The notes beneath the pieces were generated by a model. It did no database searches, was not told the DNA's origin, and saw nothing but the letters and a program-made list of their open reading frames with translations. Of a stretch of DNA of 64,000 nt, positions 1-9,153 are shown piece after piece. A program made the position numbers and the translations under genes. Position 1 is the first letter of the stretch, and each line of letters opens with the position of its first letter. Origin of the DNA: Bradyrhizobium retamae (GTDB lineage: Bacteria; Pseudomonadota; Alphaproteobacteria; Rhizobiales; Xanthobacteraceae); assembly GCF_001440415.1 (NCBI RefSeq), contig NZ_LLYA01000158.1:27530-91529 (forward strand). The letters run 5' to 3'.

Positions 1-181
1 ATGCAATGAATGCGATGCAAGACGTGATGTTCTCGGCTCTGTCCGTGGTGTGCTCGCCGACATAGCCCTCGGTGAACCCGAGCTCATCGGCCAGCAGGAA
101 AGCCTCGCGATCTTCCTTGAGCGAAAGCCGCCAATCCTTGTCGACAGGATGGATCGGCATCGTAAAGAACCCAAGCTTCAT
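1..181 (-). CDS. Luciferase-like flavin-dependent monooxygenase, N-terminal fragment
   Basis: The reverse strand opens with ATG at 181 and stays open to the window edge, giving 60 residues that begin MKLGFFTMPIHP and continue through a DREAFLLADELGF segment to YVGEHTTDR. This is the usual N-terminus of the bacterial luciferase-like (LLM) family: first beta strand, then the helix before the EH motif. Family members use FMNH2 and O2 to oxidise organic substrates. A purine-rich GGAGAG lies just upstream of the ATG. The gene is divergent from the molybdenum hydroxylase operon starting at 351, so the 169 bp between them should hold both promoters; I could not assign boxes there. The rest of the gene lies outside the window and the substrate is unknown. 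Confidence 0.8.
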   Translation of the reverse strand, partial: MKLGFFTMPIHPVDKDWRLSLKEDREAFLLADELGFTEGYVGEHTTDRAENITSCIAFIA

Positions 182-350
182 GGTTCGCTCTCCCCAAAGG
201 CAACCTATTGTTTGCACAAAACGTGCGTCGTTCGTCCCTCGAAAACAAGCTCAAAGTCGAAATAGTCATCTAACAAACTTGACCTTTGGCGGTCTCAGCC
301 GTCTAATCCCGCGAAAATGTCGATAGTTGGCCGGGGAGGTCACGCCAAAA

Positions 351-1232
351 ATGAAAGCCTCGGCTTTCGCTTATGCCCGCGCAACCAGCGTCGCCAATGC
401 GCTGGAAATGCTGACCACGTATGGCGAAAGGGCCAAGGTGTTGTCGGGCGGCCAGAGCTTGCTGCCGGCGATGAATCTGCGCCTGGTCGCGCCGGAACTC
501 ATTGTCGATATTGGCGAGCTGACCGAGTTGCGCGGGGTAGCGGTGAAGGGAGAGGTCCTCACCATCGGCGCGCTGACACGTCACGCTGATCTGTTGAAGT
601 CGCGGGAAGTAGCAGCCCATGCTCCCCTGCTGAAGGATGCGGTCGCCCATATCGCCCATCCCGCGATCCGCAATCGCGGCACGATTGGGGGGAGCCTTGC
701 GCACGCTGATCCAGCTTCGGAGCTGCCGGCCTGCATGCTCACGCTTGGCGCTACCATCATTGCCCGCGGACCGGGCGGCGAGCGGCGGATTGCGGCAAAC
801 GAGTTCTTCGTTGGGATCTACGAAACCGCGCTTACTCCGCAGGAACTGCTGGTTGCCGTCGAGCTGCCGGTGACTCCAAAGAACTCGACGCATTTCTTTC
901 ATGAGTTCGCCCGTCGGCATGGCGATTACGCCATTGTTGGCCTCGCAGCGCAGGCTTCCATCAGGGATGGGCGCTTCGCCGATCTTCGACTTGGCTTCTT
1001 TGCCGTCGGCGATCGCCCGTTGCTGGCCGAGTCTGCCAGCAAGCTGGTCGATGTCGCCATCACACCTGCGGTGTTGATTGAGGCAGCTTCTGCATTGGAC
1101 GATGAACTCGATCCGCTGGAGGATCAACAAGCGACACCCGCCATGCGTCGGCATCTGGCGAAGGTTCTGTTGGCGCGCTGCGTGTCGTTACTGCTTGCCC
1201 GGCCTGATCTTGGTGCCGGAGCGCCAGCGTGA
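351..1232 (+). CDS. Molybdenum hydroxylase, FAD-binding medium subunit (CoxM/XdhB type)
   Basis: A protein of 293 residues with the CO dehydrogenase/xanthine dehydrogenase FAD-subunit pattern: an N-terminal SGGQSLLPAMNLRL loop and, near residue 100, NRGTIGGSLAHADPASE, both of which bind FAD, then the CO-dehydrogenase flavoprotein C-terminal domain. It would pass electrons from the Fe-S subunit to an acceptor. I chose ATG 351 because GGGGAGG lies about 11 bases upstream; an in-frame TTG at 327 is less likely. Its TGA overlaps the GTG of the next gene, so the three subunits are translationally coupled in the order medium, small, large. The substrate is not determinable from this subunit. Confidence 0.88.
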   Translation: MKASAFAYARATSVANALEMLTTYGERAKVLSGGQSLLPAMNLRLVAPELIVDIGELTELRGVAVKGEVLTIGALTRHADLLKSREVAAHAPLLKDAVAHIAHPAIRNRGTIGGSLAHADPASELPACMLTLGATIIARGPGGERRIAANEFFVGIYETALTPQELLVAVELPVTPKNSTHFFHEFARRHGDYAIVGLAAQASIRDGRFADLRLGFFAVGDRPLLAESASKLVDVAITPAVLIEAASALDDELDPLEDQQATPAMRRHLAKVLLARCVSLLLARPDLGAGAPA

Positions 1233-1714
1233 CGGCTACGGTTGCGATTGCGTTGAGTGTCAATGGCGAGCTCGTCGAAGCGAATGTACTGCCGCGCCTG
1301 AATCTGGCAGATTTTCTTCGCGAGCATCTCAAGCTGACCGGCACGCATGTCGGATGCGAACATGGCGTGTGCGGGGCATGCACGGTCCGCGTCAACGGCG
1401 ACATCGTCCGCTCCTGCCTGATGCTCGCGGTTCAGACGCAGAATGCAGCGATCGAGACGATCGAGGGACTGTCCGATAGCGGCGAAATTGCCGATTTGCA
1501 GTCAGCATTCCGGGAGCGTAACGCACTGCAGTGCGGTTTCTGCACGCCGGGAATGCTGATGGCGGCGCAGGATCTGCTGAAGCAATCACCGTGTCCGGAT
1601 CGAGAACGGATACGCGAACATCTTTCCGGAAATTATTGTCGCTGTACGGGCTACCAGGCCATCGTCGACGCCATCGAGAGCACAGCGTGGGCGCGCAGGG
1701 GACGCCGGCCATGA
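1229..1714 (+). CDS. Molybdenum hydroxylase, 2Fe-2S small subunit (CoxS type)
   Basis: A 161-residue protein with the two iron-sulfur domains of this family. The N-terminal plant-ferredoxin-like cluster has Cys in CEHGVCGACTVRVNG plus a later Cys in RSCLML. The C-terminal helical cluster domain has QCGFCTPGM and YCRCTGY. It carries electrons from the molybdenum site to FAD. The GTG start overlaps the preceding stop (GTGA) and its own TGA overlaps the ATG of the large subunit (ATGA), the tight packing expected of a stoichiometric complex. Length is normal and all eight cluster cysteines are visible. Confidence 0.9.
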   Translation: MTATVAIALSVNGELVEANVLPRLNLADFLREHLKLTGTHVGCEHGVCGACTVRVNGDIVRSCLMLAVQTQNAAIETIEGLSDSGEIADLQSAFRERNALQCGFCTPGMLMAAQDLLKQSPCPDRERIREHLSGNYCRCTGYQAIVDAIESTAWARRGRRP

Positions 1715-4104
1715 CATCGGAGCGGGAAAATCCGCAAACACTTTCTGCGCTGGACCGCCCGAACTCGTATATCGGCAAGACAGTGCCGCGGCCGAACCTC
1801 GATAGGCTGATGCAAGGACGCGGGCTCTATGTCAGCGACATCGAGCTGCCACGTATGGCGCATGCCGTGTTCCTACGGTCGCCGCATGCGCACGCGAGGA
1901 TCGTTGGCATCGAGACCTCAGCGGCCAAGCAGATGCCCGGAGTCATCGCCGTCGTTTCAGGCAGGGAGCTATCGACCGTCGTCACGCCGTGGGTCGGCGT
2001 GCTTTCGCATCTGAAGGGACTCAAATCCGCCCCGCAAAGTGCGATCGCTGTCGACCGAGTGTGCTGGCAGGGTGAAGCGGTCGCTGCCGTGGTAGCGGCC
2101 AGCCGCGCACAGGCCGAGGACGCCGCAGAACATGTCTTGGTTAAATATGAGGAGCTGCACGCCGTAACGGATATGCGTACCGCGCTCGATCCGGCAACGC
2201 CTGTGATCCACGCCTCCCTCGGGGACAATCTGGCGTTCGAGCGCATTCACGACGCGGGCGCCGTCGATCTGGCCTTTGCCGAGTCCGACGAGGTGGTCGA
2301 AGCAGAATTCGTTTTCGGACGGCACACCGGCGTGACGCTGGAGCCGCGCGCGGTAGTGGCAGACTGGAACGCTGCGGAAGCTAGGCTGACCATCTATCAA
2401 GGCACGCAGGCGCCGCATATGGTGCAGAATATCGCGGCGCTCCATCTTTGCTTGAAGGAATCACAGGTCCGCGTCGTCTGCAAGGACGTCGGCGGCTCCT
2501 TCGGTATCAAGGTCCATATCTATGCCGACGAGATGGCGACCTACGCACTATCCAAACTCCTGCGGCGTCCGGTCAAGTTCGTCGCCGACCGGGTCGAGAG
2601 CTTCAACACCGATATTCATGCCCGCGACCATCGCTGCAAGGGAAAGATCGGCGTCAAGCGCGATGGTACCATCATGGCATTCGAGATCGACGATCTTACG
2701 GGCATCGGGCCTTATTCGATGTACCCGCGCACCAGCGCGATCGAGGCCAATCAGGTCGTCAATCTGGTCGGCGGGCCCTATGTGACCGGAAATTACCGGG
2801 CCCGTGCCCGCGTCGTATTCCAGAACAAGAACGTGATGTGCCAGTACCGTGCCGTTGGCCATCCGATCGCCTGCTCGGTGACGGAGGGCCTGGTCGATCT
2901 GGCCGCGATGAAGATTGCCATGGATCCGGTTGAAATCCGTCGCCGCAATCTGATTGCCGACGATGCCTACCCCTGCGCCTCGCCATCAGGTCTGCGCTTC
3001 GAGCGGTTGTCGCACCATGCGGCGCTCGCCAAGCTCGTCCAAATGATGGACTACGATGCGTTGCGCGCTGAGCAGGCTGCCTTGCGAGTGAAGAACATCC
3101 ATCGTGGCATCGGCATCGCCAGCTTCATCGAGGTTACCAACCCGAGCGCGGCATTTTATGGCGTGGGCGGTGCGAAGATATCCTCGCAGGACGGTGTCGC
3201 GGTGCGGCTCGATGCGCAGGGGTCAGTGATCTGCCAAACAAGTATCACCGAGCAGGGACAGGGATCGGAATCGCTTACCGCGCAGATCGTTGGAAGCGTG
3301 CTTGGCGTCTCGATGGATCGCGTCCGCGTGATGCTGGGCGATACGGATAACACGCCGTATGGCGGGGGAACTTGGGCCTCGCGTGGTGCCGGCATTGGCG
3401 GCGAGGCCGCACTGCAGGCCACCAAGGTTCTGCGGAAAAACGTACTCGACGTCGCATCCGCCATCCTCCAGTCTGTGCCGGGCGAGCTCGACATCGTCAA
3501 CAACGCGGTAGTGAATGTCGTCGATGGCGCGCCGCGGATCGATCTGAGCGAGCTCGCGCGAATTGTCTATTTCCGCCCCGACACGCTGCCGCCGGGTGTT
3601 CAGCCCGAATTGATGGCGACCAGACACTTTGTCCCGCGCGAATATCCTTTCGCCTTCACCAATGGCGTTCAGGCCTCATGGCTGGAGCTTGATCTCGATA
3701 CGGGCTTTGTGAAGCTGCTGAAGCACTGGGTGGTCGAGGATTGCGGCACGATCATCAACCCGCAACTGGTTGATGAGCAGATCAGAGGCGGCGTGGTGCA
3801 GGGGCTTGGCGCCGCGCTATTCGAGAAATGCGTGTATGACGAACGTGGCCAACTCACCAATGCAAATATGGCCGACTATCTGGTTCCGATGTCCGGTGAA
3901 ATGCCGGACATCGACGTCGGACATGTGGTTTCACCGACCCTCGAATCGGAACTGGGCGCGAAGGGCGCAGGGGAAGCCGGCACGGCAGGTGCGGCGGCCG
4001 CCGTGACCAATGCGGTCAACGACGCGCTCAGGCCCTTTGGGACAATCATTACGGAAATCCCGCTCACGCCTCAGGTCATTCTGACCGCCTTACGACGCAT
4101 CTAA
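1711..4104 (+). CDS. Molybdenum hydroxylase, molybdopterin-binding large subunit (CoxL/XdhA family)
   Basis: A 797-residue catalytic subunit of the xanthine oxidase superfamily. It has the N-terminal a/b hammerhead domain (from about residue 20, RGLYVSDIELPRMAHAVF), the molybdopterin domain with GGSFGIK, and near the C-terminus KGAGEAGTAGAAAAV, which contains the catalytic glutamate. The active-site loop reads CQYRAVGHP. It is neither the AYRCSFR of form I CO dehydrogenase nor the AYRGAGR of many form II enzymes, so CO oxidation is unlikely and the substrate is open. The start is ATG 1711, overlapping the small-subunit stop; longer in-frame readings run into the upstream gene. The next gene begins 171 bp later and probably has its own promoter. 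Confidence 0.88.
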   Translation: MTSERENPQTLSALDRPNSYIGKTVPRPNLDRLMQGRGLYVSDIELPRMAHAVFLRSPHAHARIVGIETSAAKQMPGVIAVVSGRELSTVVTPWVGVLSHLKGLKSAPQSAIAVDRVCWQGEAVAAVVAASRAQAEDAAEHVLVKYEELHAVTDMRTALDPATPVIHASLGDNLAFERIHDAGAVDLAFAESDEVVEAEFVFGRHTGVTLEPRAVVADWNAAEARLTIYQGTQAPHMVQNIAALHLCLKESQVRVVCKDVGGSFGIKVHIYADEMATYALSKLLRRPVKFVADRVESFNTDIHARDHRCKGKIGVKRDGTIMAFEIDDLTGIGPYSMYPRTSAIEANQVVNLVGGPYVTGNYRARARVVFQNKNVMCQYRAVGHPIACSVTEGLVDLAAMKIAMDPVEIRRRNLIADDAYPCASPSGLRFERLSHHAALAKLVQMMDYDALRAEQAALRVKNIHRGIGIASFIEVTNPSAAFYGVGGAKISSQDGVAVRLDAQGSVICQTSITEQGQGSESLTAQIVGSVLGVSMDRVRVMLGDTDNTPYGGGTWASRGAGIGGEAALQATKVLRKNVLDVASAILQSVPGELDIVNNAVVNVVDGAPRIDLSELARIVYFRPDTLPPGVQPELMATRHFVPREYPFAFTNGVQASWLELDLDTGFVKLLKHWVVEDCGTIINPQLVDEQIRGGVVQGLGAALFEKCVYDERGQLTNANMADYLVPMSGEMPDIDVGHVVSPTLESELGAKGAGEAGTAGAAAAVTNAVNDALRPFGTIITEIPLTPQVILTALRRI

Positions 4105-4275
4105 TGCGACCGCGATAAGTTTGATCAGGAGGGGCAGGGCGGACGTTGATGGCGCGCCGGGCGGTGCTGCGGCCTTCCCCGCAAAGTGCTGTGTCGCAAA
4201 ACCTTCATACGCGGCCTATACGTCACACCGATTGGTGACGAGATCGTCGATTGCTGTCCTAACCCGGAGTGCCCC

Positions 4276-5283
4276 ATGAAGACCGCCCGTTTTGTTGTTG
4301 CCTTGCTGGCGCTGTTGCTAGTCGCGCCTTGGCAATCCGCCAAAGCGGCCGACGTCATCTGCTACAATTGCCCGCCGGAATGGGCGGACTGGGCTTCCAT
4401 GCTCAAGGCCCTCAAAGCCGACCTCAACTTCGATATCCCGCATGACAACAAGAATTCCGGCCAAGCGCTTGCTCAGATACTTGCCGAGAAAAACAACCCG
4501 GTGGGTGATATCGGCTATTTTGGTGTCACCTTTGGTATGAAGGCCAAGACGCAGGATGCGCTTGAGCCTTACAAGCCGGCGAAATGGGACCAGGTCCCCG
4601 CCGGCCTGAAGGATGCCGACGGTTACTGGACCACGATTCATTCCGGCACGCTTGGCCTGTTCGTGAACAAGGACGCGCTTGGCGGCAAGCCGGTGCCGGC
4701 CTGCTGGAAGGATCTCCTGAAGCCCGACTATAAAGGGATGGTCGGTTATCTCGATCCGTCATCGGCCGCCGTCGGGTATGTCGGCGCGGTCGCGATCAAT
4801 CTGGCGCTCGGCGGCTCTGAGGCGAACTTCGATCCCGCGATTAACTTCTTCAAGGACCTGCGGAAGAACGACCCGATTGTCCCGAAGCAGACTTCCTACG
4901 CCCGCGTCGTCTCCGGAGAGATGCCGATCCTGTTCGATTATGATTTCAACGCCTATCGCGCGAAATACTCAGAGAAGGGCAGCTTTGAATTCGTAATCCC
5001 CTGCGAGGGATCGGTGGTGTTTCCTTACGTCGCCGGCCTCGTCAAGAACGCGCCCAACAAGGACAAGGCCAAGAAGGTGCTGAACTACCTTTTGTCGGAC
5101 AAGGGACAGGCGATCTGGACCAACGCCTACCTTCGGCCGGCGCGGCCGATCGATCTACCCGAGGCGGTGAAAAAGAAATTCCTGCCTGACAGCGAATATG
5201 CGCGTGCGAAGAACGTCGACTGGGGCCAGATGGAAAACGTGCAAAAAGGCTTTGTTGATCGCTATCTCGCCGAGGTTCGCTGA
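4276..5283 (+). CDS. ABC transporter periplasmic substrate-binding protein (family 1, polyamine/iron-like)
   Basis: A 335-residue type II periplasmic binding protein. Residues 1-24 are a Sec signal peptide (MKTARFVVALLALLLVAPW, cleavage after AKA). The mature protein follows the family-1 layout seen in putrescine, thiamine and ferric-iron binding proteins, including WKDLLKPDYKG and VSGEMPILFDYDFNAY. I start at ATG 4276 because the signal peptide begins there; the reading frame is open further upstream without homologous sequence. It heads a five-gene unit with two permeases, an ATPase and a phosphodiesterase. The ligand is unknown; the downstream phosphodiesterase makes a phosphodiester or organophosphate a reasonable guess. 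Confidence 0.85.
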   Translation: MKTARFVVALLALLLVAPWQSAKAADVICYNCPPEWADWASMLKALKADLNFDIPHDNKNSGQALAQILAEKNNPVGDIGYFGVTFGMKAKTQDALEPYKPAKWDQVPAGLKDADGYWTTIHSGTLGLFVNKDALGGKPVPACWKDLLKPDYKGMVGYLDPSSAAVGYVGAVAINLALGGSEANFDPAINFFKDLRKNDPIVPKQTSYARVVSGEMPILFDYDFNAYRAKYSEKGSFEFVIPCEGSVVFPYVAGLVKNAPNKDKAKKVLNYLLSDKGQAIWTNAYLRPARPIDLPEAVKKKFLPDSEYARAKNVDWGQMENVQKGFVDRYLAEVR

Positions 5284-5320
5284 GGCAATATGGCGCCTCT
5301 CGCCGGGGCACCGTTTTCTG

Positions 5321-6136
5321 ATGTCGCATAGGTCTTTTGTCTGGTTATGCCTGCTGCCGCTTGCGGTAGTGACGGCGGCATTTTTCCTGTTGCCGATGGC
5401 GCGGCTTGTTGTAACGGGAGCAGCGGGACCGCAGGGGCTCGCGGGGTATCTCGCGATCCTGACCGAGCCGCGTTACCGTGCGACACTCCTCAATACGGTC
5501 TTGCTAGCCACCGCGACCACCATTGTGACCCTGATCGTGGCGACGGTCACCGGGATGTTCCTGCAGCGGCATCGTTTCCCCGGCCGCGCCATTCTGATTG
5601 CGATGCTGACCTTTCCTCTGGCGTTTCCTGGCGTGGTGGTCGGCTTCATGATCATTCTTCTCGCCGGTCGACAAGGCTTGATCGGCGATTTCTCGAACCG
5701 CGTGCTTGGCGAGAAGCTTGTCTTTGCCTATTCGATCTACGGGTTGTTTCTTGGATATCTGTATTTCTCCATCCCGCGCGTTATCCTCACCATCATGGCC
5801 GCGGTGCAGAAGCTTGACACAGGCCTGGAAGAAGCCGCGCGCTCGCTTGGCGCGAGCCCTTGGGCAGTGCAGCGTGATGTCGTCCTGCCGGCCCTGGCGC
5901 CGGCCTTCGTCGCCTCCGGCGCAATTGCGTTTGCGACCGCGATGGGAGCGTTCGGAACGGCGTTTACGCTGGCGACGAACATCGATGTGCTGCCGATGCT
6001 GATCTATACCGAATTCACGCTGGCTGCGAATTTCTCGATCTCGGCCGCGCTATCGGTCGGGCTCGGCATCATTACCTGGCTTATTCTTGCGCTCGCCCGC
6101 TCCTTCAGCGGAAGTGCCGTTGCGGCGGCTGGATGA
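5321..6136 (+). CDS. ABC transporter inner-membrane permease, first
   Basis: A 271-residue permease of the PotB/ThiP-like binding-protein-dependent family. Six hydrophobic segments are visible; the first starts at SFVWLCLLPLAVVTAAFFLL. The EAA loop that contacts the ATPase reads EEAARSLGASPWAVQRDVVLP near residue 170. ATG 5321 is chosen because the open frame upstream is positively charged sequence overlapping the previous gene and unlike any permease. It lies 37 bp after the binding-protein gene and ends 4 bp before the second permease. Confidence 0.87.
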   Translation: MSHRSFVWLCLLPLAVVTAAFFLLPMARLVVTGAAGPQGLAGYLAILTEPRYRATLLNTVLLATATTIVTLIVATVTGMFLQRHRFPGRAILIAMLTFPLAFPGVVVGFMIILLAGRQGLIGDFSNRVLGEKLVFAYSIYGLFLGYLYFSIPRVILTIMAAVQKLDTGLEEAARSLGASPWAVQRDVVLPALAPAFVASGAIAFATAMGAFGTAFTLATNIDVLPMLIYTEFTLAANFSISAALSVGLGIITWLILALARSFSGSAVAAAG

Positions 6137-6140
6137 GACC

Positions 6141-6926
6141 ATGCGTGATCGCCTGATCTTCATCGGCCAGTTCATCTTCACCCTGCTGGTAGCCGGATTC
6201 CTCGTGGTGCCCGCGATTCTGTCGATCTCCGCCGGCGTCACCGTGAACTACTTCCGCGGCATCCAATCCGGCGTAACCTTGCAATGGGTTGTGCAGGTAT
6301 GGGAGCTTTATGCGGGCACCATCCTGCTTTCATTCGTGGTTGCATTTGCAACTCTTGCAGTGACGCTCGTCGCCGGCGTTCCAGGCGCCTATGCCTTGCA
6401 TGTGCGGGGAGGGCGCCTGTCGCGGATCGTCGAGGAGATCATCACCCTGCCGTTGGCGATCCCTGGCCTGGCCATCGCACTGGCACTGCTCTTGACCTAT
6501 GGAGGTTTCGGCGACTTTCGCCGCTCCTGGCTGTTCATTCTCGCAGGCCATGTCATCTTCACGATGCCCTTCATGGTGCGATCCGTGATGGCTGTGTTCG
6601 CGACCGTCGACATCAAAACGCTGGATGAGGGTGCGGCATCGCTCGGCGCATCGCCGTGGCGGCGCTTTCGCGACGTGATCGTCCCCAATGCTCTGCCCGG
6701 TATATTAGCGGGCAGCCTGATGGTGGTGACACTGTCACTCGGTGAATTCAACCTGACCTGGATGCTGCACACGCCATTGACCAAGACATTGCCGATCGGG
6801 CTCGCCGACAGCTATGCCTCGATGCGGCTGGAGGTGGCCTCGGCCTATACGCTGATCTTCTTCGTGATGATCATTCCGCTGCTGGTCGCCATGCAATTGT
6901 TTGCCGAGAAGGAACAGAAGAGATGA
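6141..6926 (+). CDS. ABC transporter inner-membrane permease, second
   Basis: A 261-residue PotC-like permease with about six membrane spans, beginning RLIFIGQFIFTLLVAGFLVV. The EAA loop reads DEGAASLGASPWRRFRDVIVP around residue 167. Together with the preceding permease it forms the heterodimeric channel. The start is ATG 6141, four bases after the preceding stop; an earlier in-frame start at 6087 would overlap that gene by 50 bp. The final codons overlap the ATPase gene (ATGA). Confidence 0.87.
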   Translation: MRDRLIFIGQFIFTLLVAGFLVVPAILSISAGVTVNYFRGIQSGVTLQWVVQVWELYAGTILLSFVVAFATLAVTLVAGVPGAYALHVRGGRLSRIVEEIITLPLAIPGLAIALALLLTYGGFGDFRRSWLFILAGHVIFTMPFMVRSVMAVFATVDIKTLDEGAASLGASPWRRFRDVIVPNALPGILAGSLMVVTLSLGEFNLTWMLHTPLTKTLPIGLADSYASMRLEVASAYTLIFFVMIIPLLVAMQLFAEKEQKR

Positions 6927-7984
6927 GTGCGCAGGCCGGACACGGCGCCTCGGTGCGCATCGAGGCCTGCGGCAAGACCTTCGCCGACGGAACGCGCGCG
7001 CTTGAGCCTGCAACGCTCGAGATCGCCCGTGGTGAAACGCTGGTGCTGCTCGGTCCCTCCGGTTGCGGCAAGACCACCATGCTGCGCATTATCGCTGGCC
7101 TCGAACTGCCCGATGCTGGCGGCAGAGTACTGTTCGACGGCAAAGACATGACGGCGGTGCCGATCGAGCGGCGCAACGTCGGCATGGTATTTCAGTCCTA
7201 TGCGCTTTTCCCCAATATGAGCGTATCCGATAACATCGGTTATGGATTGAAGATCCGCGGCGTATCGAAAAAGGAGCGGGCGGCTCGCATTGCCGAACTG
7301 GTGGCGCTGACCAATATCTCCGGGCTGGAGAACCGCCGGATCGACCAGCTTTCAGGCGGCCAGCGGCAGCGGGTGGCGCTGGCGCGCGCGGTAGCGATCC
7401 GGCCGGGCCTCCTGTTGCTCGACGAACCGCTGACGGCGCTCGATGCCGCCCTGCGTGACCGGCTGCGCGGCGAGCTGAACCGCCTGCTGCGCGCGCTCGG
7501 CATCACCACGATCTACGTGACGCATGATCAGTCCGAGGCCATGGAGCTCGGCGACCGTGTCGTGGTCATGCAGAAGGGGAAGATTGTCCAGATCGGCACG
7601 CCGCGCGAGATCTACTTCACGCCGAACAGTCGCTTTGTCGCCGAATTCATCGGCGCGGCGAATATCGTCGAGGCGGCCATCGAGAATGGTCACTTGGTAT
7701 TGCCGGGCGGATGTCAGCCGATTGACGGCGATGCAAATATACCGGCCGCAGTGGCGATGATTCGCCCCGAGACCATACGCGTGATGGCAGCCGAAAGCGC
7801 GCCGCTTTCAGGTATAATCGACAGCGTCAGCTTCATTGGTGACAGGCAACGGCTGGTGGTCAGCGGCGTGTCCAACAGGTCGCTCACCGTCGATGCGCCG
7901 AATACGGTCCGGGCCAAGTCCGGCGAACGGATCGGATTATCGATTTCGCCGGGCGCCGTCCGTCTGTTGCCGCCCGGAAGCTGA
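6923..7984 (+). CDS. ABC transporter ATP-binding protein
   Basis: A 353-residue ATPase with all nucleotide-binding motifs: Walker A GPSGCGKTT near residue 48, Q-loop VFQSYALFPN, signature LSGGQRQRVALARA, Walker B LLLLDEPLTALD, and H-loop THDQSEAM. A C-terminal TOBE-type domain after about residue 240 is typical of the PotA/FbpC/UgpC group and often regulates transport. It overlaps the second permease by four bases and is followed 17 bp later by the phosphodiesterase, so one transcript probably covers 4276-8832. Confidence 0.92.
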   Translation: MSAQAGHGASVRIEACGKTFADGTRALEPATLEIARGETLVLLGPSGCGKTTMLRIIAGLELPDAGGRVLFDGKDMTAVPIERRNVGMVFQSYALFPNMSVSDNIGYGLKIRGVSKKERAARIAELVALTNISGLENRRIDQLSGGQRQRVALARAVAIRPGLLLLDEPLTALDAALRDRLRGELNRLLRALGITTIYVTHDQSEAMELGDRVVVMQKGKIVQIGTPREIYFTPNSRFVAEFIGAANIVEAAIENGHLVLPGGCQPIDGDANIPAAVAMIRPETIRVMAAESAPLSGIIDSVSFIGDRQRLVVSGVSNRSLTVDAPNTVRAKSGERIGLSISPGAVRLLPPGS

Positions 7985-8001
7985 GAAAGTCGATATCGCC
8001 A

Positions 8002-8832
8002 ATGTCGGTCCATATTGCCCAGATTTCTGATCTGCACATCAAGCCGCCGGGAGCACTTGCCTATGGCAAGGTGGATACTGCAAAGGCGCTCGAACGTTGC
8101 GTTGCCGCCCTGAACGAATTCAGGCCTGCGCCCGATTTTGTAGTGGTCTCCGGCGATCTGGCGGACACGCCGACGGCCGAGGAGTATCAATATCTCAATC
8201 GGCTGCTGGCGCCGCTCAAGCTTCCGTTCGCCGGCATTCCCGGCAATCACGACTCGCGCGAATTGATGCGTGCCGCGTTCCCTTCCGCGTCCTATGCCTT
8301 CGTATCAGGGCCGCTCAATCAGAGGATCGAGGTTGCCGGGCTCGATCTGCTGTTGCTGGATTCAAGCGTACATCGGAAGCCGCATGGCGAACTCGATGGG
8401 TCTACGTTGCACTGGCTTGATGGGACGCTGGCTTCGTCGCTCGACCGGCCGGCGCTGCTGTTTATGCACCATCCGCCGTTCAAGGCTGGCATTTGGCACA
8501 TGGACCGTCAGAATCTCCTCAATGCAAGCGAACTCGCGCCTATCGTGCGTCGTCATCCCCGCGTGCAATTGATCGCAACTGGACATGTGCACCGCGCGGC
8601 ACTGACCACGTTTGCGGGCGTGCCGACCACGATCTGTCCCGCCCCCAACCATGCCGTCGATCTCGATCTGGCCGAACTGCGCGAGCCTACGTTCAAGGTG
8701 GAGCCGCCGGCCTTCCATCTCCATAGCTGGTTTCCGGGTGAGGGGTTCGGCACGGTCGTTACCCATCAAGTCCCGATAGGCACGTTCGACGGCCCACACC
8801 CGTTTTTTGGGCCAGATGGGAAGCTGCTGTAG
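8002..8832 (+). CDS. Metallophosphoesterase, class III phosphodiesterase (CpdA/GpdQ-like)
   Basis: A 276-residue calcineurin-like phosphoesterase. The five metal-binding blocks are in order: SDLHI (D-x-H), GDLAD (GDxxD), GNHDS (GNHD), MHHPP (xxHH) and GHVHR (GHxH). No signal peptide or membrane segment is visible, so it acts in the cytoplasm. CpdA hydrolyses cAMP and GpdQ hydrolyses glycerophosphodiesters; the sequence fits both. Its place as last gene of an ABC importer operon suggests that it hydrolyses an imported phosphodiester, which is inference. A Crp/Fnr gene follows, so a cAMP role cannot be excluded. Confidence 0.85.
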   Translation: MSVHIAQISDLHIKPPGALAYGKVDTAKALERCVAALNEFRPAPDFVVVSGDLADTPTAEEYQYLNRLLAPLKLPFAGIPGNHDSRELMRAAFPSASYAFVSGPLNQRIEVAGLDLLLLDSSVHRKPHGELDGSTLHWLDGTLASSLDRPALLFMHHPPFKAGIWHMDRQNLLNASELAPIVRRHPRVQLIATGHVHRAALTTFAGVPTTICPAPNHAVDLDLAELREPTFKVEPPAFHLHSWFPGEGFGTVVTHQVPIGTFDGPHPFFGPDGKLL

Positions 8833-8896
8833 CTGTGCGGCATTCCCCGGCCGGATCGATTGCATAAGCCGAACATAGGGCGCAATCTTTCCCAAA

Positions 8897-9091
8897 ATGG
8901 CGGCCGAAATCCTAAGATTTCTGCCGCTCATATTGTATTGGGCCGGCGGATGGATGCTGCAGCAGCACGCGCCTCGGCTAGACTTCCTGTACTATCTTGT
9001 AGCAAGTTCCACGGTTATTGGAGCGGTAACGCTGGGCACCATTTTCGCCTTCCGGCCGCCAAATCGACGCGTTTTGACGCTTTCCGGTTGA
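8897..9091 (+). CDS. Small two-span membrane protein, hypothetical
   Basis: A 64-residue reading frame starting MAAEILRFLPLILYWAGG with two hydrophobic stretches (about residues 5-19 and 28-51, the latter LYYLVASSTVIGAVTLGTIF) and a basic C-terminus. The hydrophobic pattern and charge distribution look like a real small membrane protein rather than chance. No clear Shine-Dalgarno sequence precedes it and I recognise no family. It lies in the gap before the Crp/Fnr gene, where an alternative frame would extend that regulator with low-complexity, non-homologous residues. Confidence 0.4.
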   Translation: MAAEILRFLPLILYWAGGWMLQQHAPRLDFLYYLVASSTVIGAVTLGTIFAFRPPNRRVLTLSG

Positions 9092-9153
9092 AAAGCCGGC
9101 CCACGTTGATTACGGAAGGGCTGCAATCCCGTGTTCCCTGGAGTTCGACTGTC

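Noticed and set aside
1531..1710. N-terminal extension of the molybdenum hydroxylase large subunit
   Set aside because: It overlaps the 2Fe-2S subunit in another frame; ATG 1711 overlaps the small-subunit stop as in related operons.
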